DNA of 64,000 nucleotides from Owenia fusiformis (GCA_903813345.2 CAIIXF020000001.1:33040866-33104865), one strand, 5' to 3'; shown: positions 1 through 11,787, counted from the stretch's first letter. The notes: generated by a model from the sequence alone, not told the origin. Numbers and translations are program-made.

Positions 1-405
1 ATTTTTACAATTTACTAGTTGCCACAATCAATGAATGTATTTCTCATTGAGGTACACTTCCAATGCACGATCTGATGACTGGCAAAAAATAATAACTAGT
101 GATAGTTATTGTCAATAAGATTAGAGACACCATATTGTATCTGTCATTTATAACTTGGAGTTTTATTAATAACGTCAAAATGTTGCATTTGTTGTACAAA
201 ATGGAAAATTTTGATTATAGACCAATCAAAATCAAATGTTTTGCTTTATTTATCAAATAAATTATAATCAAAACCAATGAAATTCTATGTTAGGATTTCT
301 CCAAGGAATGTGCATGCAAAATGTGGTGACTTAACTCTTAAAAGTGAAGAAATGAGAGTAAATATACAGACTTGGGACTTGTGTTGTCTCGGCTACTATA
401 ATATA
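1..405. other. AT-rich unassigned sequence
   Basis: No coding exon, RNA gene or clear repeat is recognised here. The segment ends at the TA dinucleotide (404-405) that forms the left target duplication of the next element. Confidence 0.5.
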
Positions 406-1375
406 CAGTGCATATCAAAAAAACGCATCAGATTGTTATCTCAGTAAAGCACAAAACCAGTGATAACAGCATTGATTTCATTCAATGCACCATAAAGCCA
501 TGTGTCTCCTCTTTACAATGATATATCATTCATTGATATTTGGTCATGGTTGGGCGAGTAATCATTCCATTTGCCAAGTAAGCCAAAATTAGCTTTTGAC
601 CAAGTTATAAACATCGCAAAAGTCAGTGTACGGAGCCCGATGCAAAATTGGAAGAAAACATAAAACCAATGCTGACTGCATCCTTTTCATTCAATGTACC
701 AAAAAGCCAAATTACTCCTCTTTGCAATTGAATATCATTCATTCACAGAGAAGAATGGCTGGCTGAATAATCATTAATTTTGCAAAGTGGGGCAAAATTC
801 AGCTCGGACCCAAGTTTTAAACATTGCAAAAGTCAGTACAAGGGGCATAGGGGCTATTGGAAGAAGGTATGACAGATGTGGCATAGACAGTTAAGTGTTC
901 ATACTCATACTCTTGCAAGAAAACATCCTATACCCCTCCAAATTGCCACCACTTCTTTGCACATAAAGATGCGCTCATCTGTCCACGTCATGCATGGTTC
1001 AGCCCTGAGTCATCTGTGGGTTAAAGCAGAGAAAAGCAGCCCATGGGCAATTCTTGAGGTTTTGCAATATCTGGTGGAGGAATTGTGAGCACAGATGCTC
1101 CTGAGATAGCTCCAAAAGAAAAAGTCACAACAATTGAAGTCAGGGGAACTTCCATTGGCACTTAGCCCTTGCACTGATTTTTGCAATATCTAAAACTTGG
1201 CCCAGATTCGATTTTGACCCACTGTGCAAATGGAAGGATTTCTCACCCAACCATTTCCACATGCAAAGACGAGAGACGTGGCTTTATGGTACATCAAATG
1301 AAATTCATGTAGTCATCACTAGTTTTGGAATTTTACGAGATAACTACTTGTTGCGTTTTTTTTTGATACGCCCTG
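406..1375. mobile_element. Non-autonomous Tc1/mariner-like TIR element with TA target duplication
   Basis: The left end reads CAGTGCATATCAAAAAAACG and the right end, reverse-complemented, reads CAGGGCGTATCAAAAAAAAA, so the ends are inverted repeats. A TA lies on each side (404-405 and 1376-1377), the target duplication typical of Tc1/mariner elements. The inverted similarity continues inward for roughly 200 bases. A second, direct copy of the left subterminal block (cattcaatgcacc...tcattcat) follows at about 660-860, so the element holds three related blocks. No transposase frame is present. The family assignment rests on TIR style and TSD only. Confidence 0.75.
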
Positions 1376-1625
1376 TATAGTTCACATCTTCTGGATCGCT
1401 AACTTAGAATTTACTTTTTTTCTTGGAGCCATTTTGTTTTAATTTTAGACGAAAGCCTGATGAAATCATGTCATATCTCATCAAGGAGTTGAGCGGGGTC
1501 CGTTTTGATTAATGATTTATTTATCTTTTTAAAATATTCAATAAATTTATGACACGGCAGCCAGCTTTTTTCAAATGGAGTTCATAGTATTCCAGATGAA
1601 ATCCCCGCTAGAGACTCGAGTAAAC

Positions 1626-1868
1626 CAGACAATGCTGTACTATTGCAATGCCTGCCGCGACAATGTAATATAGTATTGCAAAGCCTGCCATGACCGTGAC
1701 ATTGTAATATAGTACTGCAAGGCCTAGCATGACCATGACAATGTAATATAGTATTGCAAGGCCTGGCATGACTGTCACAATGTAATATAGTAATGCAAGG
1801 CCAGGTATGAGGGTGGTAATGTTGAAATTTAGGCTTAGTCCTACCATGACCGTGATAATGTAGTGCAA
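1626..1868. repeat. 39-bp minisatellite, about 5 copies
   Basis: The word CAATGTAATATAGTA recurs at 1661, 1700, 1739 and 1778, an exact 39-base spacing, with flanking degenerate copies. Because 39 is a multiple of three, the array is open in several frames and yields cysteine/histidine-rich spurious peptides on the minus strand. Nothing suggests these are proteins. Confidence 0.85.
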
Positions 1869-2185
1869 TGACTAGTACTAGGGCACTGTAAATATGTATC
1901 ACATTAATGTCAGCAATATCCTTAACAATTTTAAGTGATCGTCATTATAATGATACAATTAAACAGTTTAACACTATGATCATGGTGTTTAACTACCTTA
2001 ATCATGTCAATATAAAAATTACTACTAGACATTAATATTCACATTATTTTCCGCATATTTTAAAATAATTAATCATTTACACAAGACAAGACAAGTTATT
2101 TGTGTCACGATAATAAACAATTTAGACCGGAGACCTAAAATAGAAAAATATTTAAAAGTGGATATGGCTGAATAAACAACAATAA
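1869..2185. other. AT-rich unassigned sequence
   Basis: Low-complexity AT-rich DNA. No exon, RNA or repeat boundary is recognised. Confidence 0.4.
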
Positions 2186-2345
2186 CAGGGTTCGTACACA
2201 CCTGGAAATGTCAGGGAAATTGATTTTTTTTTCCAGGTGCTGGAAATGTGAGGGAATTTTAAAATTGGGTCAAAAAGGGCCAAAAATGTCAGGAAATTTT
2301 GAAACAGTAGATGTGTCAGGGAAATGTCAGGGAACTTTGAATCAT
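2186..2345. repeat. Short iterated TCAGGGAA repeat
   Basis: The words ATGTCAGGGAAAT, ATGTGAGGGAATT, ATGTCAGGAAATT and TGTCAGGGAAATGTCAGGGAA follow each other in an irregular array beginning near TTCGTACACACCTGG. It resembles in style the iterated GCGGGACA elements further along (26.6-31.0 kb), but no terminal repeats were resolved here. Confidence 0.5.
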
Positions 2346-2492
2346 TGTTGAAAAAATAATGTTCCAGCAAAATACATTTTAAGGCTATGATAGGATATCA
2401 ATGAAATCCAAAATCTAACATTTAGTTGTTTCCACAAATTGTGAATCTTTTCATTTCATTAGGGTTGATTAAAAGACATTATATCTGGCTTT

Positions 2493-4030
2493 TATGTCCC
2501 CACCACAAAGTGAGGGGCCATATTGTTGGCCTAGGCGCGTCCGTCTGTCTGTCCGTCCGTCTGTCCGTCCGTCCATACGTCCGGGAGTTTTCTCCAAAAC
2601 CGCTACTGATATCACCTTCAAATTTTCAGGGATAACTTATGAGGGAACTTTCTTATATACCTACCATGTTAATTGACCCGAATCAGTCACCTTGTGGTGA
2701 AACTGGTAACTACCTACTCGCATTTGGGTAATTTCAGATGTACTTTGTTGTAAAAGCCTATGTTATTGTTAACAGTAGTTATATGTGATAATTTTGTAAA
2801 AAGAAATCAGCAAAAACTCATAATCACTTTTTTATTGTCGGCCATTTTGGATTTTTCCGTCCTAAAATCTTGTCTGTGAAGTCTTGTCTACGTGTTTTTA
2901 GGTGAACCGTTCTGTAGATCAATTTCAAATTTTCAGGGATGATTCTTAGTATGAAAATCTAGATCTGATTAGTTTTTTGGCATTCTGGGTAAATGTCAAG
3001 GCAGCCATTTTGGATTTTCCTTCCTAAAATCTTGTCTGTAAAGTCTTGTCTACGCATTTCCAGGTGAACCGTTCTGTAGATCAATTTCAAATTTTCAGGG
3101 ATGATTCTTAGTATGAAAATCTAGATCTGATTAGTTTTTTGGCATTCTGGGTAAATGTCAAGGCAGCCATTTTGGATTTTTCCGTCCTAAAATCTTGTCT
3201 ATGAAGTCTTGTCTATGTGTTTTCAGGTGAACCGTTTGGTGGATCAATTCTAAATTTTCAGGGATGATTCTTAGTATAAAAATCTAGATCTGATTAGTTT
3301 TTTGGCATTCTGGGTAAATGTCAAGGCAGCCATTTTGGATTTTCCTTCCTAAAATCTTGTCTATGCATTTCCAGGTGAACCGTTCTGTAGATCAATTTAA
3401 AATTTTCAGGGATGATTCTTAGTATGAAAATCTAGATCTGACTAGTTTATTGGCATTCTGGATAAATGTCAAGGCAGCCATTTTGGATTTTCCGTCTTAA
3501 AATCTTGCCTGTAAAGTCTTATCTACGCGTTTTTAGGTGAACCGTTTGGTAGATCAATTTGAAATTTTCAGGGATGATTCTTAGTGTGAAAATCTACATC
3601 TGATCAGTTTTTTTGCATTCTGCGTAAATGTCAAGGCAGCCATTTTGGATTTTCTGTCCTAAAAACTTGTCTGTAAAGTCTTGTCTACGCGTTTTCACGT
3701 AAACCATTTGGTAGATCAATGTCATATTTTCAGGGATTATTCTTAGTATGAAAATGAAGAAACAGATTAGTTTTTTGACATTCTGGGTAAATGTCAAGGC
3801 AGCCATTTTGGATTTTCCATCCTAAAATCTTGTCTGTAAAGTCTTGTTTACATGTTTTCTGGTTAACTGTGTGACGGATCAATTTAAAATTTTCAGGGGT
3901 GGTTCTTAGTTTGAAAATCTAGAAGTGACTAAATTTTTGGCATTCTGGGTAAATTTTAAGGTGGCCATTTTGGATTTTCCGTCCTCAAATTGTGTTGGTA
4001 AAGTCTTGTCTTCTCATTTTCAGGATAACC
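2493..4030 (+). mobile_element. Family C non-autonomous repeat: hairpin, (TCCG)n, then 162-bp units
   Basis: The start TTTTATGTCCCCACCAC can fold (CCCCAC with GTGAGGGG) and is followed by a TCCG/TCTG-rich tract at about 2540-2585. The rest is a tandem array whose word GCAGCCATTTTGG (or GTGGCCATTTTGG) recurs at 3001, 3163, 3326, 3474, 3636, 3799 and 3961, a period of 162-163 bases with one shorter unit. An inverted copy lies at about 43500-44640. The distal end is not sharply defined. The layout matches the Helitron-like families A and B described here, but CTRR-type ends were not resolved, so the class is uncertain. Peptides such as LSVRPSVRPS read from the TCCG tract are artefacts. Confidence 0.7.
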
Positions 4031-4916
4031 ATTTGATGGGATCACCCATTGGTTGGGACATTTTGTACACATTTGTGTTCTTGTGTCTATTTATATTTAT
4101 AAGAACAGAGTGAACAATAATAATACTGAAACCGAACAATAAAGAATACATATACTGTATAACATGAAATTTTGCCGTGGATATAAAGTTGCCGATTGCC
4201 GAATGTAAAACAGAAACGGCAACATAAAATTCGGAAATATAATTAAGTAATTGAAGATCGATCTTAGTGAGCGATAATATGGTAGTTGTCTAACGTGTGT
4301 CAACTTACTGTAATAGGGTAATTTTCTAACGAGTATCAACTTACTATACTTAAATAAAATACGATAAAATAGAAGCTTTATTCCCAGCATTACAATTACA
4401 ATAAAAAGTTAATAATAAAAATGTTGCAGTTAAAATGCATGCAGTAAATTCTACAAAATATTAAAAGGATTGTCATGTTAAAAAGTTAAAATGTCAGAAG
4501 ATATAATCGTATCCAAGTGCTTTGGAAATCCCAGTATTAAAAGTTTTTAATCCCGATATTAAAAGTTTTTAATCCTGGTTATAATTGTCCTGAGTCTATT
4601 AAATGCGGGTATTATGTGAATAAATCACGCAAATTGTCACTCATAATATCAGGATGTCAGGTTTTCTGAGTCAGTCAAATGAAGGTGATTGAAATTCAGT
4701 TGTAAATCAAAATTATATTAGGATTGTCAGCTTAGCAATATTTTATTTGGCTTTACATTTAGGGGTGTCAGGTCGGCAAACTTTTATTCGGCAATAACAA
4801 TTTTAATCCAATTCAGAAAATAAAGCACCCGGATTTAATACATGTTATACAGTAGATGGTTCAATACAATTATGCTTTTCCATGTAGTAAGTTAGTCTTA
4901 GGCCATTCAAAGTTAA
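4031..4916. other. Unassigned sequence with small local duplications
   Basis: AT-rich, with no exon recognised. A 25-base block (TATTAAAAGTTTTTAATCC) is directly duplicated at about 4530-4575, and a TCTAACG..TCAACTTACT block is doubled at about 4277-4345. Confidence 0.4.
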
Positions 4917-4962
4917 CTAGAAAATGGCAACTCCACGGAGTAGCAAATCCCAACGAACACTA
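4917..4962 (-). mobile_element. Helitron-like family B, 3' terminal fragment
   Basis: Read on the minus strand this is GTTCGTTGGGATTTGCTACT followed by CCGTGGAGTT, a short spacer and CTAG, then T. It is the same 3' end as the intact copy at 23720-24502, including the hairpin just before CTAG. Only the end is present. No matching 5' TCCC end is seen nearby. Confidence 0.65.
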
Positions 4963-5804
4963 TATAAATCATCAATCTGTACTGTCACAATGTAATATTT
5001 ACCATCTACTCTTCCCTTCATTAAATATTTGAGATCATTGTAGTGTCATTTTACCATACTTTCAAGATAACTCTTAAAGATTCTCGCAATCTTATCCAAT
5101 CAGCGTTTGCGAGTGTGTCGGCTCACGTATAAAAGGCGAATCTAACTCAAATCCATGCAGGGGTGTATGAGGTACTCGAATAGGAAATCTGAATTTATAT
5201 GCACATGGTCAATGTTTACACATGTTTGGAGTTATTGAAGAAAATGTGATATGGGTGTGGTTCCGAATTTGAAGTCATTGCTGGAAAATATGATTTTAAT
5301 ATGTGAAATTATATCTATAAATACAGCACTAAAAATAACAGTACACATGAAGTACATGTATGATTGTGTCCAGAAATGTTTGAAACCCTTACAGAAAATT
5401 CTGTCTGCATTTTGTCACCATTGCTCTTTCTTCCCGCATTCTAGTGCTGTTTGAATGAATATTATTAATTAATGTATTTCTAACTAAAATATATCACATT
5501 TTTTTTATAAACCACAAACATCTAGATCATAAAAAAAAATTCAATACTTGAGTGAGCACGATATGCAAGGGTTACTAAGTTGACACAGTAAATGACCACT
5601 GATATTGTGTTAGCAAATATGTATTAGCAGAATACGCTGTGTGCATGGACTAACACCCCTCACTTTCATAGTGAAGTGACTAATTGGTTTATGTTTATGT
5701 TTTAATGTGTTTTGGGTTCCTTGTTACAGCAAGGGGGGCCAGTAAAGTAGACTAACATGTTTGCATGGCAAATTTTGATCGAATATGTGAGACACTTTAA
5801 GTAA
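4963..5804. other. Unassigned sequence containing a TATA-like box
   Basis: No exon could be confirmed. A TATAAAAGGCG motif lies at about 5129 after a mildly GC-rich patch, and could be a core promoter. No coding first exon of the downstream peroxidase was recognised after it, so the promoter reading is weak. Confidence 0.3.
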
Positions 5805-6337
5805 TGGCAAATTTCTGCTCTAGTCAGCCATTTTGAATTTTCAGAGACGCAAATCAGAAAAACAATGCCATAATTGTGATCTACTCTGAAATTCCTTCAA
5901 TTTGAGTATAATATAGCTATACTTTTAAGAGATCAGAAAATAATTGTGAAATCCCGCATTAGATGGCCATTTTGAATTTTTTGAGGCCCGAATCAGAAAA
6001 ATGCTACAATATTTGCAATCTACTCTAAATTGAAAAACCCGGGATATATGTGAAATAGATAGATGTTGCTAATATACTACCAAAATTTCAATTAATAATA
6101 TTTATTATTTTTGTTTAAAATGAAAAACATAAGACTTTTGCAAAAGATTCCAGCCAGTTTAAAAAGTTTTTAAACTGGCGGCCATCTTGAAAAAAACTTG
6201 ACTAATATTCGAGTTATCTTCCAGACAGATGGACAGACAGAAAATCTGTTGACTAGTATTTCGGACAGACGGACTGACTGACGGATGGATGGATGGAGGG
6301 GCTTCACTATATCCCTACAGAACTTCGTTCATTGGGA
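5805..6337 (-). mobile_element. Helitron-like family B copy, 3' truncated
   Basis: The 5' end is intact on the minus strand: A then TCCCAATGAACGAAGTTC, a TAGGGATATAGTGAAG stretch and a TCCG/TCCA tract, at 6337 going leftward. Inside, blocks ending GCCATTTTGAA match the body of the copy at 23720-24502. The match fades at about 5805 and the CTAG end is missing. Confidence 0.65.
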
Positions 6338-6551
6338 TAATTACTGGTTAATTTCATTGTTTGTTGAGGGGTTAATCTGAGGAGGGCGGGAGGTGAAAAC
6401 AAAAAAAATCAGGGAACTCTTTACAGTTTAAAATTGTATTCATATAAGGCGCGGTGCTGTCTGTTTGACAGTCCGGTCGTATTCCGATCCAACGAAGATT
6501 AGGGGATAAGCTATAGAGACCCCTCCATTTGTCCGTCCATCCATCCTTCAA

Positions 6552-7045
6552 CTAGACAACAGCAACACCAAAGTGTAGCAAATCCCATCGAACAGCCATG
6601 GCTGGCATTTTTTTACAAACAAAGTATACAGCAAAAATTGCAGCCATTTTTCAAAATGGCCACCTTCTACCAAAAGTGTCATTAGACAGTGTGCCACGCT
6701 TATAATATTCACGCATCAAATATGAACAAAATCGCTCTACTACTTTTCGAGTTATAGTAAAATACGTTAAAATGACGGCCATTTTTCAAAATAGCTGCCT
6801 TCTATCAAAAGTGTCATTAGACAGTGTGCCATGCTTATAGTATTCACATACCAAATATGAACAAAATCGCTCCACTACTTTTCGTGTTATAGTAAAATAC
6901 GTTCAAATGGCCGCCTTCTACCAGAAGAGTCATTAGACAGTGTGCCATGCTTATAGTATTCATATACCAAATATGAACAAAATCGCTCAACTACTTTTCG
7001 AGTTGCAGCAAAAATCGTAAAATAACGAGTAAAGGCTGCCATAGT
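6552..7045 (-). mobile_element. Helitron-like family A copy, 5' truncated
   Basis: The 3' end is intact on the minus strand: GTTCGATGGGATTTGCTACA, the imperfect hairpin ACTTTGGTGT, a spacer, then CTAG at 6552-6555 and T. Inside are about three units of roughly 135-150 bases, each with GCCATTTTTCAAAATGGC, a GTGCCATGCTTATAGTATTC block and ATATGAACAAAATCGCT. The copy breaks off at about 7045, where the 40298-41594 copy continues. Confidence 0.7.
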
Positions 7046-7479
7046 TCAATTCTTTGAAGCAAATGATTCTAAAAGTACAACATATCTTTGAAAAAATATC
7101 ATTCTGTTAAGTGAAATTGTAAAAAATATTTTGCAATGTGTGAAATTGAATTAAAGCACATGATTCAATGAATAGTGGATGCTTCAATTCACTTATGTCT
7201 TCTAGTCTAGGCTTTGAATTCGGACTACCACCCTCGTTCATAGTCTAGAATCAGGACATATGTTAAATTTAATCATCTACAATGCATTGAGTCATTATGC
7301 ATTGTAATTATTTAAGTATCATCTCAATGCTTTAATTTTAATAGAATTATTTTAATATTTTACTAACTGTATAATATGTAGTTTGCATTACTGTTGATAA
7401 ATAAATAAATGATTGCACTGTTCAGTAAAGAAATATAGCAATTGTATTATTTAAACTGACTATACACTATAGAAATGAT
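7046..7479. other. Unassigned AT-rich sequence
   Basis: No gene or repeat boundary is recognised. Confidence 0.4.
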
Positions 7480-7910
7480 TTTCATTGAAAAATCAAATCA
7501 GTACCAAAATTATGGTTACCCTGTAGTAGTGAAAGGCACATTAAAAATGAATATCACCCCCTTCAATCTATTTTTACAGGTTTTTATGATTATTTCAGAT
7601 TTTTCTATAGTTTGGGTAACCAGGACGGTGAATTTTCTTCATTTTTCATCAAACATTTTGTCTTACCAATATTTATTATATCTGTCAATTTTATCAAAAT
7701 CACGCCGCTACATTTGAAAATAATTCAAATTATGTAGTTTTTCCCATTGAGCTCCATTATAAAAATGGAATTTTCAAACTTAATATTTTAAAATTCTACG
7801 TGGTGAAAAATTGCATATTGAGTAGTTAGTTAATGTTATGGTGTTAAAAATTCAAAACAAAAAGGAATAAAGAAAAAATGCCACAGAGAAGTCTCAATAG
7901 AGTCTCTTTA
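7480..7910 (+). repeat. Dispersed repeat R1, copy 1
   Basis: About 430 bases, from ACCAAAATTATGGTTACCC to AGTCTCAATAGAGTCTCTTT. It is nearly identical to sequence at about 9968-10676 inside the next intron. The second copy has its proximal part duplicated in tandem. No terminal inverted repeat or coding capacity was found, so the class is unknown. Confidence 0.7.
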
Positions 7911-8780
7911 AATTCTTATAACCAAAAGACATTGATCCCGTGAGGTGATTTTGGTAAACGTTACTCCTTTCTGGGCAATTAGAACACAGTATAACATAAT
8001 AATACACTTTTGAATGTACATTCTTGTTACATAACACTTTACCGTTTACACAATCCATAACCTGTTCTGATTGTGACGTCAAGCTTTATCCCGGGAAATC
8101 TTTGTCTACCACTGATGGACAGTCAGAATAAGATGTGAGTTTGTTGGTATAGTATTTCTACCAACTAATACTCATTGAATCTATTTGAGTGTAAAAAAAT
8201 AAATGGAAATTACCGAATTTACACTTTAATATATAACCTACAAGAACCGATTGCTTTCATATTTATCAGTTCATAGCACTTGCTAATGATACCCAACAGT
8301 TCATCAATAAAACTTTTCAAAGAAGTTAGCTAATCTAATGCTGAGAAAATACAGCTTCTTTCAGACTGAACTGGGTGACTTTTCCATTGATATTGGATAT
8401 TTTTGCATGATGTATTTAATTTGACATACTCGCACTGCACAATATATAATTGATCTCTTTTATATTTATAGCACTTGCTAATGATACCATATAAATAAAG
8501 ATTTTCAAAGAATTTAGAATATGTATTGCTAAGAAAACACTTGTCAAAAAGTGTCTCACTTTTTTGGGACACCCGATATACTAAATAAACTGATATTCAG
8601 CACCTACAAAGTATTTCTAGTTACTTCATTGCCATATGAATAATGAAACTTATCTGGTGACATCTACCTGTGTTATAACATTCTTTCAACACCTTCATGA
8701 CTTAATTACCTGCCTTACATGTACACTTTTTCGGATTAAGAGTACATCTAACTAAATATCAAAACATCATTCTTTTTCAG
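7911..8780. other. Non-coding sequence upstream of the first visible peroxidase exon
   Basis: Probably intron of the peroxidase gene. A block with ATAGCACTTGCTAATGATACC occurs twice (about 8272 and 8468), an old local duplication. The segment ends in the acceptor tract TTCTTTTTCAG at 8770-8780. Confidence 0.45.
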
Positions 8781-8924
8781 ATTTCACTTATTGTGAATGT
8801 TGCCAGTGAGTGTGGGTATACAGATAATCACTATAAGGGACTTGTGAAGGCCAAGCAGGCATTTGGTTCTAAGTTTACAGTTCTAGCATTCCCCTGTAAC
8901 CAGTTTGGTGCTCAAGAACCAAAG
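8781..8924 (+). CDS. Glutathione peroxidase (GPX7/8-like), internal exon with the active-site cysteine
   Basis: This exon encodes 48 residues beginning ISLIVNVASECGYTDNHY and ending FPCNQFGAQEPK. NVASECGYT is the peroxidatic motif of glutathione peroxidases with Cys in place of selenocysteine; ASECG is the form of the GPX7 group. FPCNQFG is the second signature and carries the catalytic Gln. The exon lies between acceptor TTTTTCAG and donor GTAATT and is in phase 0 at both ends, joining exactly to 11788. Family members reduce hydroperoxides, and GPX7/8 act in the ER lumen with protein disulfide isomerase. The exon for the signal peptide and first strand is not found; an N-terminal 40 or so residues are missing. 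Together the visible exons give 144 residues, against about 190 for the family. Confidence 0.9.
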
Positions 8925-9906
8925 GTAATTATCTTTAATATTATAAATCATCCAAGTGCTTCTTTTGCCAAGACCATCTCTACATTCTAGTCTTGGGAAC
9001 CTTCAATAGAAACACACATTATATTTCAAAGGTCGAAAATATCAGCGCTTATAATGATAGTTTCTCTCCAGGTTCTATCAAATAACAAAAATCTTAAGCT
9101 GATGGGCAAAAAGTTTATTCTATTTAATTATTAATTATATAATTTGTCAATACTTTGTTCCGTGATAACTAATAAAAACTGTTGTAATAAAGATGATTTT
9201 CTGAGACGATGCTGAAGAAGAGTCTGAAAGTATGGAAAGTTCCACAGGGAAGATTTCTGAAAGAAGGCAAATGATAATTTCCCAAAAATGCCTAATATAA
9301 TATAGGTGAACCAATGGAGAACAAATTAAAGATTACTGTACTCCTTGTAATTTTTGCGAGCTACTATATTTCGCACTTTTCGCAAGTTTTTGAAAAGGAC
9401 CAGATTTAACATGGCAAGAGATTTTTGACAGCTATATTTTTGGTCGTGGGTATTTACCGACCATACAGTGAACATTTTATCTTAAAACGAAAAAGATGCT
9501 ACACGTCTACAGGTGGACAAACTCTTCCCCCTGAAAAGTATTTTAAGGGTCAGATCACTAAATTCACGATTGTGTTGAAGAATTCATATTGCTTATTACG
9601 AGTGATTATTTAGCATGTTACTGAATATCTCATCAAGTGACCTAAACTACAGCAGCTAAAATAAGCATATCGAAATATAATTCAGTATGATTCGGAGAAG
9701 GGGATTATACAGTTATATTAGTCAATTTATTTATTATCTTACAATTTAGCTCAATTCTTGAATTTGAAGATCTATTGCCATATTGTTTAAAATGCATTAT
9801 AATCGATCGATCTGATGGTAAGAACTAGTATGTGATATGATCGATTTTACCTTTTTGTCGTCATTGCTGAGGAATACAATAATACCATTCCAATTAATGA
9901 TAACTC
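8925..9906 (+). other. Peroxidase intron, proximal part
   Basis: Intron between the exons ending at 8924 and starting at 11788. AT-rich; no repeat boundary is recognised in this part. Confidence 0.6.
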
Positions 9907-10506
9907 ACTTATCGTATTACTTGTGCTTGATACACATGCTGGAAGATATGCTTTTAAAATTAGTAAACCATTACCAAAACTATGGTTACCCTGTAGTAGT
10001 GAGAGGCACATTAAAAATGAATATCACCCCCTTCAATCTATTTTTACAGGTTTTTATGATTATTTCACGTTTTTCTATATTTTGCGTAACCAGGATAGTG
10101 AATTTTCTTCATTTTTCTTCAAACATTTCGCCTTACCAATATTTATTATATCTGTCAATTTCAAGAAAATCGCACCGCTGCGTTTGAAAATAATTCAAAT
10201 TGTGTTACTTATTGTATTACTTGTGCTTGATACACATGCTGGAAGATATGCTTTTAAAATTAGTAAACCATTACCAAAACTATGGTTACCCTGTAGTAGT
10301 GAGAGGCACATTAAAAATGAATATCACCCCCTTCAATCTATTTTTACAGGTTTTTATGATTATTTCACGTTTTTCTATATTTTGCGTAACCAGGATAGTG
10401 AATTTTCTTCATTTTTCTTCAAACATTTCGCCTTACCAATATTTATTATATCTGTCAATTTCAAGAAAATCGCACCGCTGCGTTTGAAAATAATTCAAAT
10501 TGTGTT
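9907..10506 (+). repeat. 300-bp perfect tandem duplication within repeat R1
   Basis: Bases 9907-10206 recur at 10207-10506 with an exact 300-base offset. By eye they are identical apart from C/T at 9913/10213 and the distal boundary. The distal half of each unit is the R1 sequence also present at 7480-7910. Near-identity indicates a recent duplication in the peroxidase intron. Overlapping open frames here are a product of the repeat. Confidence 0.85.
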
Positions 10507-10676
10507 TTTCCCATTGAGCTCCATTATAAAAATGGAATTTTCAAACTTAATATTTTAAAATTCAATGTGGTGAAAAGTTGCATATTGAGTAGTTAGTTAA
10601 TGTTATGGTGTTAAAAATTCAAAACAAAAAGGAATAAAGAAAAAATGCCACAGAGAAGTCTCAATAGAGTCTCTTA
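10507..10676 (+). repeat. Dispersed repeat R1, copy 2 distal part
   Basis: Continues R1 from CCCATTGAGCTCCATTATAA to GTCTCAATAGAGTCTCTTAA, matching 7743-7908. Confidence 0.7.
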
Positions 10677-11309
10677 AAGCCCCCGATAAATATGGCTACG
10701 TATACCACCGTGTTTACATTAGGAGATTAGAAGAGTTTATTTTTACTTAGGTATGCAAGCAATATCAATATTAGGCCTTCATGCATGTACTCGTGTGTAC
10801 AATCAGCATATAAGCCAGGCTATTCAAGTACAACATAATGTACACTATTTATGTGTGTAGTACATGGGAATACGATTCCCTGGGAAACAAAACACAAATA
10901 CTTTTTATATGTTAAAAATGAGCAATTTGATTGATGCATACACTTAATACCTTCATATATAAACATCTACAATGTATATCTAATAGTCATTTTCAATTCT
11001 AATGGTGAAACTTGCCTGGTTACGATTATACAGGAAATCAACATGGGACGTTAGTTGTACACCTTCCTGGCTTACCTCTGAAGCCTGTACCCTGTAATCT
11101 CTTTATATAGGTTAGCGAGAGCGCTGCGCCTGCGCAGTTTTAAATTTTGGCGCACACTTTAAGCCATGGAAGATATGTGAACTGTGGTGCCTACGCATTG
11201 TATATATGAACAAATGATCACACTCCAGAGATGTGTCATTAAAGCCTGATATAGTTCAAATATCAAAGCATTACCTTAACTATAAAGTGAATGAAAACAA
11301 AAATATAAA
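10677..11309 (+). other. Peroxidase intron, unassigned part
   Basis: No repeat or exon is recognised. A short GC-rich patch, GCGCTGCGCCTGCGCAG, lies at about 11120. Confidence 0.4.
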
Positions 11310-11670
11310 AATTCAGCCATTTTTCATGGAGAAAAGTATACGTCCAATAAAGTAATATTTTAAGCCAAAGTAAAGTTGTTTGAAAAGGTTACATATAAAA
11401 TTCATCAATTGTTTTAATAAAGGCAAAGTAATGTGTTTTGAAAATGCCTACATATAAATATAATCCATTCATCACGTAGAAAAATTTAAGTCCAATAAAG
11501 TAATGTTATAAAGGCAAAGTAATATGTTTTAAAAATTCTTACATATAAATATCATCAATTCTTCATAGAAAAAAATTTAAGTCCAATAAAGTAACGTTTT
11601 ATAGGCAAAATAATATGTTTTGAAAATGCTTACATATAAATATCATCCATTCTTCATGTTTTAAAGTCAA
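11310..11670. repeat. About 90-bp tandem repeat, roughly 4 copies
   Basis: Units share GGCAAAGTAATATGTTTTGAAAA, TTACATATAAATATCATC and AAGTCCAATAAAGTAA; the last word occurs at about 11343, 11491 and 11580. It lies in the peroxidase intron close to the 11788 acceptor. Confidence 0.7.
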
Positions 11671-11787
11671 AATGAGTCTTAAAATATTTTCTTTATATCA
11701 ATCCTAAAAACCATTACTTTTTTGTCCCTATATCTTGACACTGATGTGAATTAATACTTCTGACTATATGAATTATTTTTGTTACAG

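Noticed and set aside
1582-1902. Cys/His-rich ORF on the minus strand
   Set aside because: It is the translation of a 39-bp minisatellite, whose period is a multiple of three; a second frame is open too.
2426-2676. ORFs with SVRPSVRPS-type peptides (also near 44425-44640)
   Set aside because: These come from the TCCG/TCTG tract of family C and occur wherever that tract does.
5129-5139. TATAAAAGGCG as the peroxidase promoter
   Set aside because: No peroxidase first exon could be found between it and 8781, so it is kept only as a weak note.
8781-8924. A selenocysteine glutathione peroxidase
   Set aside because: The active-site codon in ASECG is TGT (Cys), not TGA, so no SECIS element is required.
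9837-10558. ORF of 211 residues in the peroxidase intron
   Set aside because: It only spans the two copies of the 300-bp tandem duplication, repeats the same peptide and is AT-rich low-complexity.
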